A stretch of 64,000 bases of DNA, taken from Paragyromitra xinjiangensis (Eukaryota > Ascomycota > Pezizomycetes > Pezizales > Discinaceae). The notes beneath the pieces are model-generated. The model was not told the DNA's origin and made no database searches. It saw only the letters and a program-made list of their open reading frames with translations. The translations under genes were made by a program, and so were the position numbers. Below, piece by piece: positions 23,911 through 35,730 of the stretch. Position 1 is the stretch's first letter, and each line of letters opens with the position of its first letter. Where the stretch lies: assembly GCA_038503065.1 (NCBI GenBank), contig JBCAMK010000012.1, positions 1 to 64,000 of the forward strand. Direction: 5' to 3'.

Positions 23911-24555
23911 TTTGGCTATCGGAATCTGATATTGCAGGTTATTCTTCGGGTCACGGTTGCTTGCTGCTTAAGTTCACTGTTTAAGCCTCTTCCTTCACAT
24001 TTCATGGATCTGCCACGGTGCGAGCAGTTACTGGTAGGTATACGCTTCATGAGACATCACTCAGCGCCGAGAAATGGGATACTGGCCTCGCTTGCCTCCG
24101 CCACGTGGATTTCGGAGATAGCGAATTTTTCTAGTATATACGGTACTCTCTCAACAGCAAAGGGAATACAGGGTACTAGCACACGTGTAAAGCAATTGAG
24201 GCTTGGATTCGCGCTTGGCCCGGCCTGAGTTATTCGCGTCGTTTATGCATAGCTATAGCTGCATTAGGTTACACGGCAATGTTAATATTTAGCTAATGAA
24301 GATTAAGTTCTCTAGTGAGTTATGAGTAAGAAAGGAGGAAAGTGTTTTTTATTTTATTGGGAGGAACTTAAGTTAGAATCACACAATATTAACACATACT
24401 TACTGATTAGGCTTGGTAAAATAGCTCAAATACCTGGTACATTTAGGGTACACTCTGAAATAATTGCCAAATAAATCTTGTACACTACGAAATTCATGTT
24501 TATTAGGTTTAATTACAAATTCTCTAACTTCAGCCTTTAAATTATAAAACTACTA

Positions 24556-25542
24556 TCACTTGTTGACAGGCTTATCTACCCAGTTCTTTTTATAGGCATT
24601 ATATAGAACTGTTAACAACCCGCCGGCTGCAATAAGCAGTGGCAGCAACTGCCCTGTAGACCATAGACTGTATAACCCCTCTATATGATTCCATTTAATC
24701 ATCAGCTCCACAGCGATAACTGTCGTTACTCGTAGAAAGGCACTCGATATAGCTCCTGATATACCGTCACCCAAGTTCATAATCTTCTTCCCCTGCTCCT
24801 CTGGTTCATTGGGAGTGTTGGACGTAGGAGACTTTTTAAACTTCCAGATGATGGCGGTCCCTAGCGTGACTGCCTGAGAGATAAGGGATAGAAGAAACAA
24901 GACCTTCATGAACGTTCGTATCTTGCCGTAGAGATCTAGCCTGGCAAAGAAAAAAACAAACGTGCTACATGGCGGATGCTTCATATTATCCATGCCTATG
25001 AAAAAGAACCACACACCATAACTGTAGAGCGCGACGCCCAAAATGAACTGAATAATTCCCCCAAGCGCCACCGCGTATTTAACCACTTGATCTTCCACCC
25101 CAGCAGTTTCTTCAAACCCAAATGCTGTAACGTCCGAAATCATGCCTTCAACGAAACTGCCGGCGAAGCAGAAGGTGAGTACGATATAGGCCTCGACTGC
25201 GTAGAGGTCGGATCCAAGGCTTGTGGTGATGAAGATAAGTCCTATAAGCATAGCGCCTTGGAAACAGTTGCTCAGAGTGCGTATGGATCGAGTCTCTTCT
25301 GGCAGAAAGCCGAATGTGACGGCATTAGTAAGCCATTGGATATATAGGCCTAGGCGGATACCCAGGCCGTAGGTATCGCTGTCGCCTTTGAAACCGCATG
25401 TATTCTCGGGATTGGCCAAGTCTCTGCGCTGTTCGGTATGGAGGGGGTATCGAGTCCATGGTGTGGGGTTTGCAAGGGCAAAGTAGGAAAATAGGAAAAG
25501 AAAGTAGAAAGTAATATAAGGGAGTTGGCGACTCAGCAACAT
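24556..25542 (-). CDS. secretory-pathway polytopic membrane protein, paralogue 2
   Basis: 328 aa from the ATG at 25542. A longer in-frame extension to 25704 exists, but the ATG at 25542 directly precedes the signal-like stretch ITFYFLFLFSYFALA, and this start aligns with the paralogue at 17799. It has about six predicted membrane helices. It shares the motifs CGFKGDSDTYGLGIR, GMDNMKHPPCSTF and KWNHIEGLYSLWSTGQLLPL. It lacks the low-complexity loop of paralogue 1. The two genes point towards each other across 5.5 kb that includes the pogo-type element. Function is unknown. It has no disabling mutation. Confidence 0.85.
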   Translation of the reverse strand: MLLSRQLPYITFYFLFLFSYFALANPTPWTRYPLHTEQRRDLANPENTCGFKGDSDTYGLGIRLGLYIQWLTNAVTFGFLPEETRSIRTLSNCFQGAMLIGLIFITTSLGSDLYAVEAYIVLTFCFAGSFVEGMISDVTAFGFEETAGVEDQVVKYAVALGGIIQFILGVALYSYGVWFFFIGMDNMKHPPCSTFVFFFARLDLYGKIRTFMKVLFLLSLISQAVTLGTAIIWKFKKSPTSNTPNEPEEQGKKIMNLGDGISGAISSAFLRVTTVIAVELMIKWNHIEGLYSLWSTGQLLPLLIAAGGLLTVLYNAYKKNWVDKPVNK

Positions 25543-25918
25543 CAGACTTATGGCTGCGAAGAAGATATGAATGGTATAGCGGAGCTGAGGGGGTATGCTT
25601 ACAAAGGCCAAGTGCGAGGAAAAGCGATGGTATTTATTTGTGTCTGATATAGGACATTTGCAATACTTTTTAGTGACTGCGTCGCCGTCGATCAAGCTAG
25701 ACACCCCATATCATCGATAAACTCGACGCAATCCGAAATCCAATGATATAAAACACCATGTCTTATATACTGCCAACCGTGCAGTACATACCACACAATA
25801 GAGTAGATGTCATTTGCATGTTGGGACACTTCGCAGTAAGCGGGGTTCAGGGGCTTGTTGAGATCTTTCGACCAAGTATTGAATCCACGGTCACTGATTT
25901 GTCACGGATATAGGCTTG

Positions 25919-26053
25919 TACAGTCACTCGACAAAACTGGGCATTTGACGAAACTCGCGGAAAACTATGAGCCCCTAGGCTTCAAGTCAGGAAACAGCGA
26001 CGACCTCTGTTCGCCAAATGGCCAGTTCCGTCGAGTGGCCGGGAGTGACTGTA
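25919..26053. mobile_element. MITE, ~135 bp, TACAGTCACTCG ends
   Basis: Inverted ends of about 35 bp begin TACAGTCACTCGAC on the left, with a near-complement ending GAGTGACTGTA on the right. TA is present at each boundary. It is non-coding. Confidence 0.7.
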
Positions 26054-26194
26054 GACGTGATTTGGCGTAGGAAACAAGGTGCTGTCAGCTACGTGTAGGG
26101 TTTTAGTCGGATGCGCTTCGCAAAATAGGTATGAAGAACCGAGACGAAAATTGTTTGCCCAATCTATTACCGGTTGAGCGGTCCAAACCGTGTG

Positions 26195-26311
26195 TACTCG
26201 TAAATGACTGACGTTTGTGCACCGGGCTGGGCCCGTGCCCCATACACTTCCTATGATTTTGTATGGTATGCAGGCCTAGCCCGGTGCACAAACGTCAGCT
26301 AATTACGAGTA
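26195..26311. mobile_element. MITE, ~117 bp, TACTCGTAA ends
   Basis: The left arm contains TGACGTTTGTGCACCGGGCT and the right arm its exact complement. The outer ends are TACTCGTAA and TTACGAGTA. It forms a strong foldback and is non-coding. Confidence 0.8.
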
Positions 26312-26534
26312 GTTTTCTTTCATCGGGTGAGATCATCGAATGATAATTGGGTTACTGTTGTCTGGCAGCTGGGTGGCATGCGCAATGAGCAAACGGATCG
26401 ATCAAGAGCTGTCGTTATGCATGAGCGTAAGTTGCGGCTGAGGAAGTACGGTATCTATTTTGACAGATAGTGGAATATTTCCGTCAGTGCACAGACCAAC
26501 TCCGCCACCTGAAACCGCATCACTAATGTCTTGT

Positions 26535-26643
26535 CCACCATAAGAACTGGAAAATAGGGGGGGTGTGGCTTTGTATGTTGGGAAGTCCGAGTGTAATCCC
26601 ATAGCATCAAAGCCACACACCCCCGTTTTCTAGTTCATGGTGG
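26535..26643. mobile_element. MITE-like foldback, ~109 bp
   Basis: The arms begin CCACCATAAGAACTGGAAAA and end in a near-complementary TTTTCTAGTTCATGGTGG. The central arms contain GGGGGTGTGGCTTT and AAAGCCACACACCCCC. It is non-coding. A smaller foldback with TAACTTCTCG arms follows at about 26673-26737. Confidence 0.75.
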
Positions 26644-26739
26644 AAGGCAAATATCTATCTACTCTAGGTAGTTAATAACTTCTCGTGCGTTGCAAGTATA
26701 AGCGACGTTGTGATGGTGCGAGCGCGAGAAGTTATTCTC

Positions 26740-28520
26740 TATTTCCAGGCGTATTGCTTGTGAGACCTCTAGGCCCTTATATGCGCGATCCCTGAGATGA
26801 TTTTCTTAAATCTGTTACTACATACTTACATGACTTATGTAATTTAGCAGACGGGATACTCCGTCGGTTATTAGGGAGTGCTGAAAATGAGAATAATAGT
26901 GTATGAGGGGTGGCATTGATTGGTCATTCCTTAAAGACCTCAAGTACTCGTGCCTCTTCGCCATTTCCATCACTAATGCCACGCTTGAATTAGGGAGCTT
27001 TACAAATGTGAATCAATCAATCAATCAATCTCCACAAAGAGGACGATACTCAAACACTATCGCGTACGAGTAATGCATAATGATCAAAGTGGTATTTGAT
27101 GGGTTAGGGTTTGTATCTTATGATTCGATGGTAAACGATATTTTCCCAGGATTTGAATTTTTGCATGGCCGCGAGACTAGATGCAGAGTGCTAAGCTACC
27201 ATCTGAACTACAGGATCTTGGTAAAGCGGGGTGAGGTGGATTGCTATCAAATCCCGGATAATACCTGTAGTATAGCCCCATCAATATTTGTGTAATTGGT
27301 ATAATGTACATAGCGAGTAAAGTGAAATATTCTCATTTTATTCTTGAGGATGTTAGTGACAGTTAGTGGCTAATAGTTAATACTCCGCGGCAGTAATTGT
27401 CACTGGTTTTCTGCTTCCTCGAAAGTTCAGGTTGACCTTCGACAACTACGAGCCCCAGCACTTTACAGTAATACCTTGCATCAAGTAGGGTAACAGTAAA
27501 TCACTCTGAAATTTCCTTGGGCCTCCGTAAAGTAGCATGGCTATATATAGCCCGAGAGTATCCTCAATCTGCAGCTGTGCAGCGATTAGTTTCTCTTTAA
27601 GACATGGAAATGTATCAGTAGATGTATCGAAAGTGCAAAAAGATGCATTTACCGACGCCTTTCCTGACGACCCTCGACTTTATCGACGACTCCCCCCTCC
27701 TGAAGACTTTGTAGATGGCCTTATTAATGATTTCCCCTCCTCTAACAACATTCCTGATGCACTTACACATAACGTCCTCTGTAAATGCATCATTTCGTGT
27801 CTTTTACCACCTATTTTGTATGGCTAAATCGTAAATTGACGCATTTCCATACCTCGTAGAGTCTCCGTTTGGTTTTTGCTGTGTTCTTAGTCCGCCCTTC
27901 GGCACAAATAGTAGTTATTCCACATCCTGCAGCTGTGCGGGGAAGCAATTCCAACCCTCCAACCTAATATGCCTGGATTCTCAGATATACATATGACTGG
28001 TTGGTAAGTATCCTTGATCTAGCAACCAGACGAGGTATCCTGTGTAATTGATAGATTTACATGTGGCTTTATGGATTGGTCAAACTTACCCCCTAAATTT
28101 TACTTTCTCGGTGAAAGATTTAGGCTGCGATTAGTTATTTGATTCCTTCAAGGTAGCATTGGCAGGTGGTTCATAAACTTGCTCTCCTTGCCTATGCCTG
28201 CGAACCATCTTTGCAAGGTTTTTTCTTGTCCCTTTATCTTGTGTCTTACAGGAAAGCCCTCTGCAAGTAGTCTAAAAAGGTAATTGAATACTTCTATGCC
28301 GTGTTACAAACTAGCCCTTTGTTCCCCTTGCTGGTGTGGTGTTTTCTGAGATATGGGTCGGTCAATTTCAGCTGTCATCATCGTCATTTGTCTGATCATA
28401 CTATAGACGGTGAGCTATATGTTCCATGAATATCAATGGGAAGGATATAACACACAGCTTCATAAATCCCACCCAGCAAAAGCTTCGTTACCTGTACATC
28501 ATGTTATTAAATTTCCTATT
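26740..28520. other. intergenic between MITE cluster and vWA gene
   Basis: A (CAAT)n-type microsatellite lies at about 27012-27031. A 96-codon plus-strand frame at 27537-27827 and a 71-codon frame at 27080-27295 show no recognisable features. No gene is called. Confidence 0.4.
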
Positions 28521-29919
28521 TTAGGTCAAAGGGTAATCTACCCAAAGATCGGATGCGGTCGTATCATCTGAGTCCAAAAGTTGCTCGGCTTTCTCAATTC
28601 CTTCCTCTTGTAGTTTGGTATGGAACTTAGTTTTGATCAAGCCCGCATGCCTCCACCCGGGGAACACCAACCTGAAATGCAATCAACAACATTCCCAATA
28701 TCTGGGTCGATATCCAAGCGGTGTAAGAAGCTTTTAGCCTCAGCACTGTCTCCTACACGGGCAATTTGAAATGCCACGGCTTTTGACAAAATCAATCGTT
28801 AATAATCCCACAACATCCAGTGGCCACATACTCATGCGGTTCATAATGGGTATCATTATGCACAAATTTATATTACCGATATAACACCAAGGAGCTCTCA
28901 AATGGGATCAAACCTGATTTTCCATAATTTAAACTATATAGAGCACGCTGTGCACTAATTATCGATTCTTTGAGCGTACCTTCTGCTTCCCCTCTAGGCT
29001 TTCGGGTACATTAGCAAGCGTACCTATATATAGCAAGAATCCCTTCATTCACCTCCCCATCGGTTATGATAAGCACAAGGACAGGCTTTTTTAATGTCCC
29101 CCCACGTGCTGGCTGTAGGACAAGTGGCTCCAATATTTTGTTGTGTAGTTCTGTCCCAATCTTTGTCCAGCCACGAAAAGGGTTATTTTCCACTATATCA
29201 TCGATCTGGCTAACGTCTTTGACATGGTCATGACATTTATCATAGTTGATCCATCGTATTGTAATGCCATCAGTGTCAAAATGGGTGGTGATTTCGGTAA
29301 TGCGAGTGAGGAAAACTTTAAGAGCCTTAATTCGTTGTCCTCCATTCTTCCTCATGGACCCACTATCATCTAAAGGTCGAGCGTCAGATCCAGGGGCTCA
29401 ATAATTGCAAGCTATCCAGTGCGGAGGCAAGGCTTTGGAACGGAGGCAAGAAATACCGAGCAATAGGACAATTCTATACAGTGCCAAAAGAGATATATCT
29501 TCTGCAACTTCCGAGTTATGTATCAACCTAGGGTGAACATTCTTAACAAGGGTATCGGCTTGAACTGCGACATTATGCAAACCGCCGGAACCCTTAGGAT
29601 AGAAAACCTCGAGCGACTTCTCTTCGATGAAACCGTTCAGGAATGCTAGGTAGTTTTGTGTTGAGCTAGATTCCTATGTTTTCAAGTATTTTGAGGATGA
29701 GCATTCATGTAGAGAGAGCGGGGGGGGGGGGGGTAACATACCATATCTGAAGGCTGATTGTATAACAGGTGTGCCGAGCGCAGGTTTGAATGCGAAATGG
29801 TTCAGCGTTAATGTATCCCAAGGAGTTGGCCACAATTTCAGTCTTGAACTCTCACCAGCAATGAGTCCTTTTGATATATCGAAAATTGCAATAATTTTTC
29901 GGTTAGCCCTTGCCGGGCC
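28521..29919 (-). CDS. vWA-domain protein, intron-rich (5' end uncertain)
   Basis: Exons by splice motif and phase (descending) are about 29919-29738 (tentative), about 29665-29457, 29369-29053, 28998-28914, 28779-28672 and 28606-28521. The vWA fold is clear. The MIDAS metal site is complete: DxSxS in LLDDSGSM, created exactly across the intron 29456-29370, then Thr in KIGTEL and Asp in ITDGE. The last exons read VAFQIARVGDSAEAK and IDPDIGNVVDC, conserved in fungal vWA proteins. Exon phases, and the 108-nt length of the VAFQ exon, match the ankyrin-vWA gene at 40119-42149, so the two are paralogous. A 14-G run at 29720-29733 lies in the first intron. The start may be the ATG at 29970 if a 30-nt intron is real. 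Its role is probably protein binding; the partner is unknown. Confidence 0.75.
29720..29733 (+). repeat. 14-base G homopolymer
   Basis: An uninterrupted run of 14 G on the plus strand, inside the predicted first intron of the minus-strand vWA gene. Such runs are prone to length error in assemblies. Confidence 0.9.
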
Positions 29920-29970
29920 CTAATAGAAGGGCACGATAGGCTTACTTACCCATGGGGGGCATCGATTCAT

Positions 29971-31943
29971 ACATACATGAAGTCACTACCACCGCAAAAG
30001 CACCTGCACAAGGTCACCAGGCGTAGATCTAAGCTTATTTTCCTAAGAGAAGTGGATCAGAAGATTATAACAAATCCCTCGGGCGATTCAAGTATTACCT
30101 CACGACAGCACTGAAGCAGAGTATAACATTTAGCTAGGCTTGCTCTCCGATATCCACCCTCCCATCCTAGGATGCGTAAATAACCTTTAGGATCTGCTAT
30201 GGCTCTAGAATCAATCGGGACGATTAATTTCGCCCTAGGTACGTAATTGCTATTGCGATGCGTCCCCCATAGGCCAGGTTAGACAGCAGTGCCCTTATCA
30301 CCAGTGATTCACATCACACTGTGGCGTTTTTAAAGGCGATAAGATGAAGTTACATGGTATTATACATTGGTCTCTGCCTTCTGACGGAAACCTTAGTATG
30401 ACTACTTATTTTCCACCTCATTGAGCGAGAAAGCTAATTATTCTACATACTTGTTCCACCAAGTGGAATCCTATAATCATCATTGGGTGTGACAACAAAA
30501 GAGTGGGCGTACTCTAAGACTTTGAAGGCTACAGAATAATCAGAAAACCGCAAGTGACCTGAATTCATCCCCAAGCCCCCTAGGCACTTTAGCTACTTCC
30601 TCATTGCAATATCTTACGTTTTGACTCCCGGCGCAGTATTGCTCTTGGATTGTCACAACTGCTCTAAGAGCGTGCACACCTTATGACCAAAGTATTGGTG
30701 CTCCGAGGATCGACTAGACTTGGATAAAAGTGCATATAGATACATGTGCTTACTAATCTAGTTGCTTCTGTTTAGACAGCATATGCCTCAGGTTACCGAG
30801 TTCGTCGGGTTCGAGGCGAAAGAATTGCTCCGCGCAAAGCGGAGGCGAATGGCATTTGTAGTCAGTTTTTTTATTCGGTGATGCAATCGGAACCCCAAAT
30901 TACGCATGCACAGGCGCCAATCAACTTCTTGGCAAACACCTGCATGATTGCCGAAGCTAGTTAGCATCGGAATCGGTGCGATCTATAGAGTACTCTAGCT
31001 GAAATATTTTTTCTCTAACCCTGTGCTGTGCATGTTCGAAGGAAATAATGCGCTTCCAATCGCAATGACTCCCGGCCAAGCTGCATGTATTACAGCAGTG
31101 CGTTTGAGTTAGCCATCGAAGAACCAAACCTATCATCGATTCGTGTGTATAATATTCGTGCGGAGTTGCTGATCAGGAATTCATGTTGGGATGGAGATCG
31201 GGGTGGTGAAACTCACTTTCCCGATCGTAAGAAAAGACACTTTCACCTCAAAATATCCAGTAGAACACCTCCATTGCATCGCCAGTTGATCGTTGAGATA
31301 GGGCCAGAAAAACAGGAATTATGTGCCCCATACCCAAAGGGCGATCAATGTTATCGCTGTCAGTGTCACATACTAGTCTGCTAGACTGCGTTCACTTCCT
31401 TCATTACAACAGCCGCCTCTATAGTATCCGCACACATGTCGATAAGTAAAAGAGAAAAGGGCAAGAAATGTAGCTTATGACGATAGATATCTTATGTGGT
31501 GTTTTAGTTGTGAAATTGAATTGGAGGGCTCATTGTGTTAAATAGTGAGCCATGATTAAAAAATGAGAAACTATTGAAAAGGTATAGATGCTATCAGGAT
31601 AAGAAGTAGGCCGTGGAAGTGCCTCTCTAGCTCTAGCTACAGTTCTCCTACACTAGCAAACAAATAAGAAATAAGTTGAAATAAAGGTGTAAGTGTGATA
31701 GGTGTAGGAAAACAAGCACTGAAATTGAGGCGTTTATAAAGGTGGTGATGGAAGCATTGGAAATGAAGGCAACCGAAATCTCGCGAGAGGAAAGTATAGC
31801 GAGTGGAAAAACCAGGGCTCGTACGGGCTCGTACGGGCTCGTACGTTGGGTATCGAGGTTTATTGCCTAGCCTGTAACACTTTCTCTATAGCTAACCTTT
31901 GAAAAACCTGGTGTTCTATTTGAAATAAGCACTCTCTGAAGGC
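29971..31943. other. intergenic
   Basis: A GGGCTCGTAC unit is repeated three times in tandem at about 31818-31847. A 99-codon plus-strand frame at 31085-31384 has no recognisable features. No gene is called. Confidence 0.4.
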
Positions 31944-33375
31944 CTAGTTATAGGGGCTGATCATATATATGCATACCTGCTTCGATTTTTCCCCACTGGC
32001 ATCCACAAGATAGACGTCTTTGCACTCTGGTACCGCGCAGTCACAAGGGTACTGCGAGCTGAGCGCATCCACCTTTTCTTTTTCAATCATCAAAAGGTGT
32101 CTAGGCTCCCTAAATGTATGAACCTTAAAAGTTGGCGGGTCTCCAACCGATTCTAGCCCTACAACATTCTTCTCTGCCGGCCGGTTATCGATGAGATCCT
32201 GTTCCCCGGCGGTTGTAACTAGTCCCAGCTTCGTATCGAAAACAAGGTATGTAGGAGGTTTGAGGTGAGGGGTAGCTATGATATACTTCGGGCTGTGGAA
32301 CCTCTCGTCGTCGTGTTGGTAAGTTTCAACTGGGACAAAACTGAAAGTTGTATATTTATCCTTTCCACGTTGCGCTAGTACCCTTGCTGATCGCCCGGGA
32401 GGAATCTTCAGGAAGATATTGCTATGCAGGTTTTGCCTCTTCCCCTGTAACCTGAGTTCGAGGGATATTTTCCCACAGAAACGCTCCAGTACCTCGAAGA
32501 GAATGTGGCAGGTAAGGATTGAACCACGATTGCCGTCTCCGGGCTTCTCCCACCCATAGTTACTTGTAGATATTAGATATTTGCCTTATCTCTTCGGAAA
32601 TCGCCCGGCTCGCAAGACTTACTGGATTCCAACCACGGTATAGTACTGATTATACTCAATGCAAACCGGCCCACCGCTTTGTCCCTTTTCAGTAGACACC
32701 ATATACCGTAATTGCCCATTGATAAGGGATTCGATTTTTCCTCTGGCATTTCTTGGAATATCCTTCACCTCAATTTGTCCTCCTTTTTTCACGGCCGGAA
32801 ACCCGAATACCGTCGCTTCTGTTTGACATAAGTCTTTTTTCCCCACAAGGAGAGTGTAACCAAATCCCCCTCGATCTTCCTCACTCTGTCTCTCTATCAT
32901 TATGAATCCGTAGTCGTTAACGGCGTTCTTTTCACTAGGGTTTTCCTCATAACTTTTCGATGTGAAGTATTCATCCTTATCCTTATCCTTATACACCTTT
33001 ATTGTAGTCTTTGTATCCCAAAACCAAACTTCGATGTGCTGTGCGTAAATGCCATCCTTATTGATCAAATTATGACCAGCTGTCATTATCAGATCTTTTG
33101 AGGATCTGAATGGTAGGCTAACAAGAAAGCCAGTTCCGCGGCCAAGAATCTTTTTACCTATACAAGCATATCAGCCAACGGAAAATATAGTTTCCATAAT
33201 TGCCGTGCATACCGTTGATAACGAAATGTATATTCAGGCGGCAAGTCCACTTTAAAGGACCTGTAATGTCAATCATATGGCTGCCCGGCACCGCCATTTC
33301 GGCCCGAACAACATCATCTAGAGACTGATCCGATGAGGTTTCGTCATCTTCCAAAGGCTCAGCCCAGTGTGCCAT
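31944..33375 (-). CDS. trypsin-like serine protease with long C-terminal region
   Basis: Exons (descending) are 33375-33213, 33157-32623 and 32562-31944, giving about 438 aa. Each junction is GT-AG with matching phase. The third exon has no internal start and is open for about 200 codons; a donor-like GTATGC at 31976 could instead extend the gene. The catalytic triad of a trypsin-like (V8/HtrA-like) peptidase is visible: His in TAGHNL (about residue 83), Asp in NDYGF (about 136) and Ser in GQSGGPV (about 215). It has no signal peptide and an acidic N-terminus, so an intracellular protease is likely. The C-terminal ~215 residues are not recognised. Trypsin-like modules are known as effector or processing domains in conflict systems, but the target is unknown. 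Confidence 0.82.
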
Positions 33376-34980
33376 CGCGGACTTTAAGGTTTTGGGTGAT
33401 ATTGCAGGATAGGTAGCTAGTCAATATTAAGTATGCTGGGAGCGCGAGTACTCATGATCAGCTGCAGTTGCTAGTTATGAAGTGAAGATATCGACCCACG
33501 TAAATAATAGAAGTAGCTGTAGTATTGCACGGCACTATATCTCTGAGGAATGTTCTTCTTCAAGTACAGGAGGCTAAAGGGAGTAAGTTCTAGGTGCACG
33601 TGTGCATCGTTAGAAATGATAGTATGCTATACCTTAAATCGAATTTCTGTGGGCCGAATATACAAACGCTAGTAGCTAAATTCCCCTGCAACCAAGCCCC
33701 ACCAAGGTTGTATATGTTCATATATAGCTAGGTCTCAGGGGGCTTGATGCTCACTATTTCCCACAGCTGTTGATCGCATTTAAGGCATACAAGCAGCTGC
33801 CGAGACTGGGGTACACTGCCCCTGGCCCAGTATATCGGCATTTCTAGATAGCGAGCACCCGATTTTACAGGACCAATTGATGACATGCAAGAAATTCCTC
33901 TACCCAGCTCCAAGGAAAATTTTGTGATACCTGCCTTGGACCTTACGAACCGCTAGCGCTTCAACATTGTGATATCCGCCAGGCAGCCATCAGATTTGAG
34001 GATCGCCACGCCAGGAGAACCCACTCTCCAGTACTAAATGTTGTCACACGTGGCAAATATTTTTACTGGTGTGCGAACCCACTTGATTCCGAAGATATAC
34101 CTACTTTGTACATTCGCGTAGCTTGGGCCCATGGGGTGGGGAAATAGCATCCCTATACTTGGGGTGAGACAAAATCCCCGGAATGCATGGCAACAAGAAT
34201 CAACCCGGCAACCAACACAGAATCACCAATTCAACCATAGAACTACATTATTATGGTAAGAGATAATCCACTAAAGAATAGCGGCGCAAAGCAGTCCTTT
34301 GCATAAATTTCCCACATTTTAGGATCCAACTTCCTTGAATATGAGTTATGTTTCAAGGTTTCACGGTTGCCAGGTATTTCGAGGATTTAATCTCATCCCA
34401 AGTATCTTCAACTCTGATCAATTCACCAATACTAGCCTAACGTAATACCCTAATATAATCGCGCAGGCATTTCATGGTAACGAAATAAGTATATCATACT
34501 ACGTTCCGGAGAACAAGGTATCTGTACCCATAAGGTCGCATAACCCCGCCACAGGTTACGCTTCAAGAAGAATAACCATGTAGGGCTCTATCATTCTATG
34601 TAGATACAGCTCACTAGAGGACAAAAAACCCTCCTGCCATCCCATCTTCAGATCCCCCGGCAAGGAGTTATCCAAGGGCTCTATGTGTGAAGTGTATTGC
34701 CGCAACTACTAGCAATCACCCACTGGTCGTTCGAGTCGATCGCTTGCGATCTCGGTGCAATCGGCTCTTAACCGGATCCCAACTGCAATTCAAAAAATTG
34801 ACCAATTATTCCATTCACGAGACACACAACCTTTTAATTTAGCATCACACAAAGCAAAACTTGGGTGTGCGCAGGTTTCCCATCAGATGCAACCACAGGC
34901 TACACGACTTATGATCGCCCCATGGCCAGGCGCAGCCACTTTTCTAATCTTAATCCCGATGTATTCCGTCAACACCCAGA
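33376..34980. other. intergenic between protease and MITE
   Basis: No gene or structured repeat was recognised. It presumably includes the promoter of the protease gene reading leftward. Confidence 0.4.
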
Positions 34981-34989
34981 GCCAAATTT

Positions 34990-35208
34990 CTCCATACAGT
35001 AGAAAAACGGTCATAACGAATCAGTCTGGGCTGAGACTGCATGATAGAATAGAGTAAGTGCCCCAACCGGAAACAACAGCTATAGCTACAGCCACTAGTA
35101 AATATGTAGCATGTTCAACCCAGGCTCTATTTCCTAGCCAGTTAGAAGGTGGATATTCCCTTCGGTTTAGTCTATGCCAATTCGTTAGAACCGAGTTTTT
35201 ATGGTACT
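34990..35208. mobile_element. MITE family B, diverged copy
   Basis: The left part reads AACGGTCATAACGAATC then GGGCTGAGACTGCATGATAGAAT, as in family B (given in two parts). The right end reads ATTCGTTAGAACCGAG and TTTTTATGGTAC, roughly complementary to the left end. It is more decayed than the other copies. Confidence 0.6.
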
Positions 35209-35730
35209 ATAAATATTGCATGTGAGAGGGTACCAGGAATTAATATAGAGACGTAATGGGATTCTATGTAATAAGATCCGTCATCTACAAACATTGCGCT
35301 CCGAGACGCAATGTTTTAGCCATGCTTCTCTACTCATAATTTGGCAATGCTTCCAACATGGGCCAGTCCACATCTAGTACTCTATAGCTTCCATAGCTAT
35401 AGGTTATATTCCCAGCCCGATTCACAGGTGCACCCACCAAACGACCCAACCATACGCACCTAACAACAAACTCGAGGTGAATTTGCCGAATAGCTCGGAG
35501 CGAGCAAATTTATATTACGGTTAGTAACATAGAAAAATTGTAATCATACGCTAGGTCATGAAACACTCAATCCAACACATATTCTGTGTGTGAAGATATC
35601 TAATACCTAGACTAAACAGCTTAGTAGTTTCAATATCCTCCTCCAGATCCACGGTTGTAACATGACCCATAATCTAAAAAAATCTTGAGCGAGGGCCTCG
35701 TAATAACAGCCCGGAAGCAGTCTGAAAGAA

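Larger units (their letters stand above)
21037..24143 (-). mobile_element. pogo/Fot1-type DNA transposon with nested solo LTR
   Basis: Terminal inverted repeats of about 102 bp (21037-21138 and 24042-24143) differ at one position and begin CCGTATATACTAG. They are flanked by TA on both sides (21035-21036 and 24144-24145), the Tc1/mariner/pogo target duplication. One minus-strand transposase gene fills the interior but is split by a 1030-bp solo LTR. Removing the LTR and one target duplication leaves a 2.07-kb element with a continuous transposase frame. The near-identical ends imply recent activity. It lies between two convergent paralogous membrane-protein genes. Confidence 0.95.

Noticed and set aside
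28990..29060. A second possible 30-nt intron in the vWA gene (GTACGC...CCTAG)
   Set aside because: A 54-nt intron (GTGAAT...CGAAAG) gives ITDGE followed by PRGE in phase, matching the paralogue better.
31085..31384. 99-codon plus-strand frame with several Cys and His near its end
   Set aside because: Isolated, with no recognisable motif; a zinc-binding reading is not supported by spacing.
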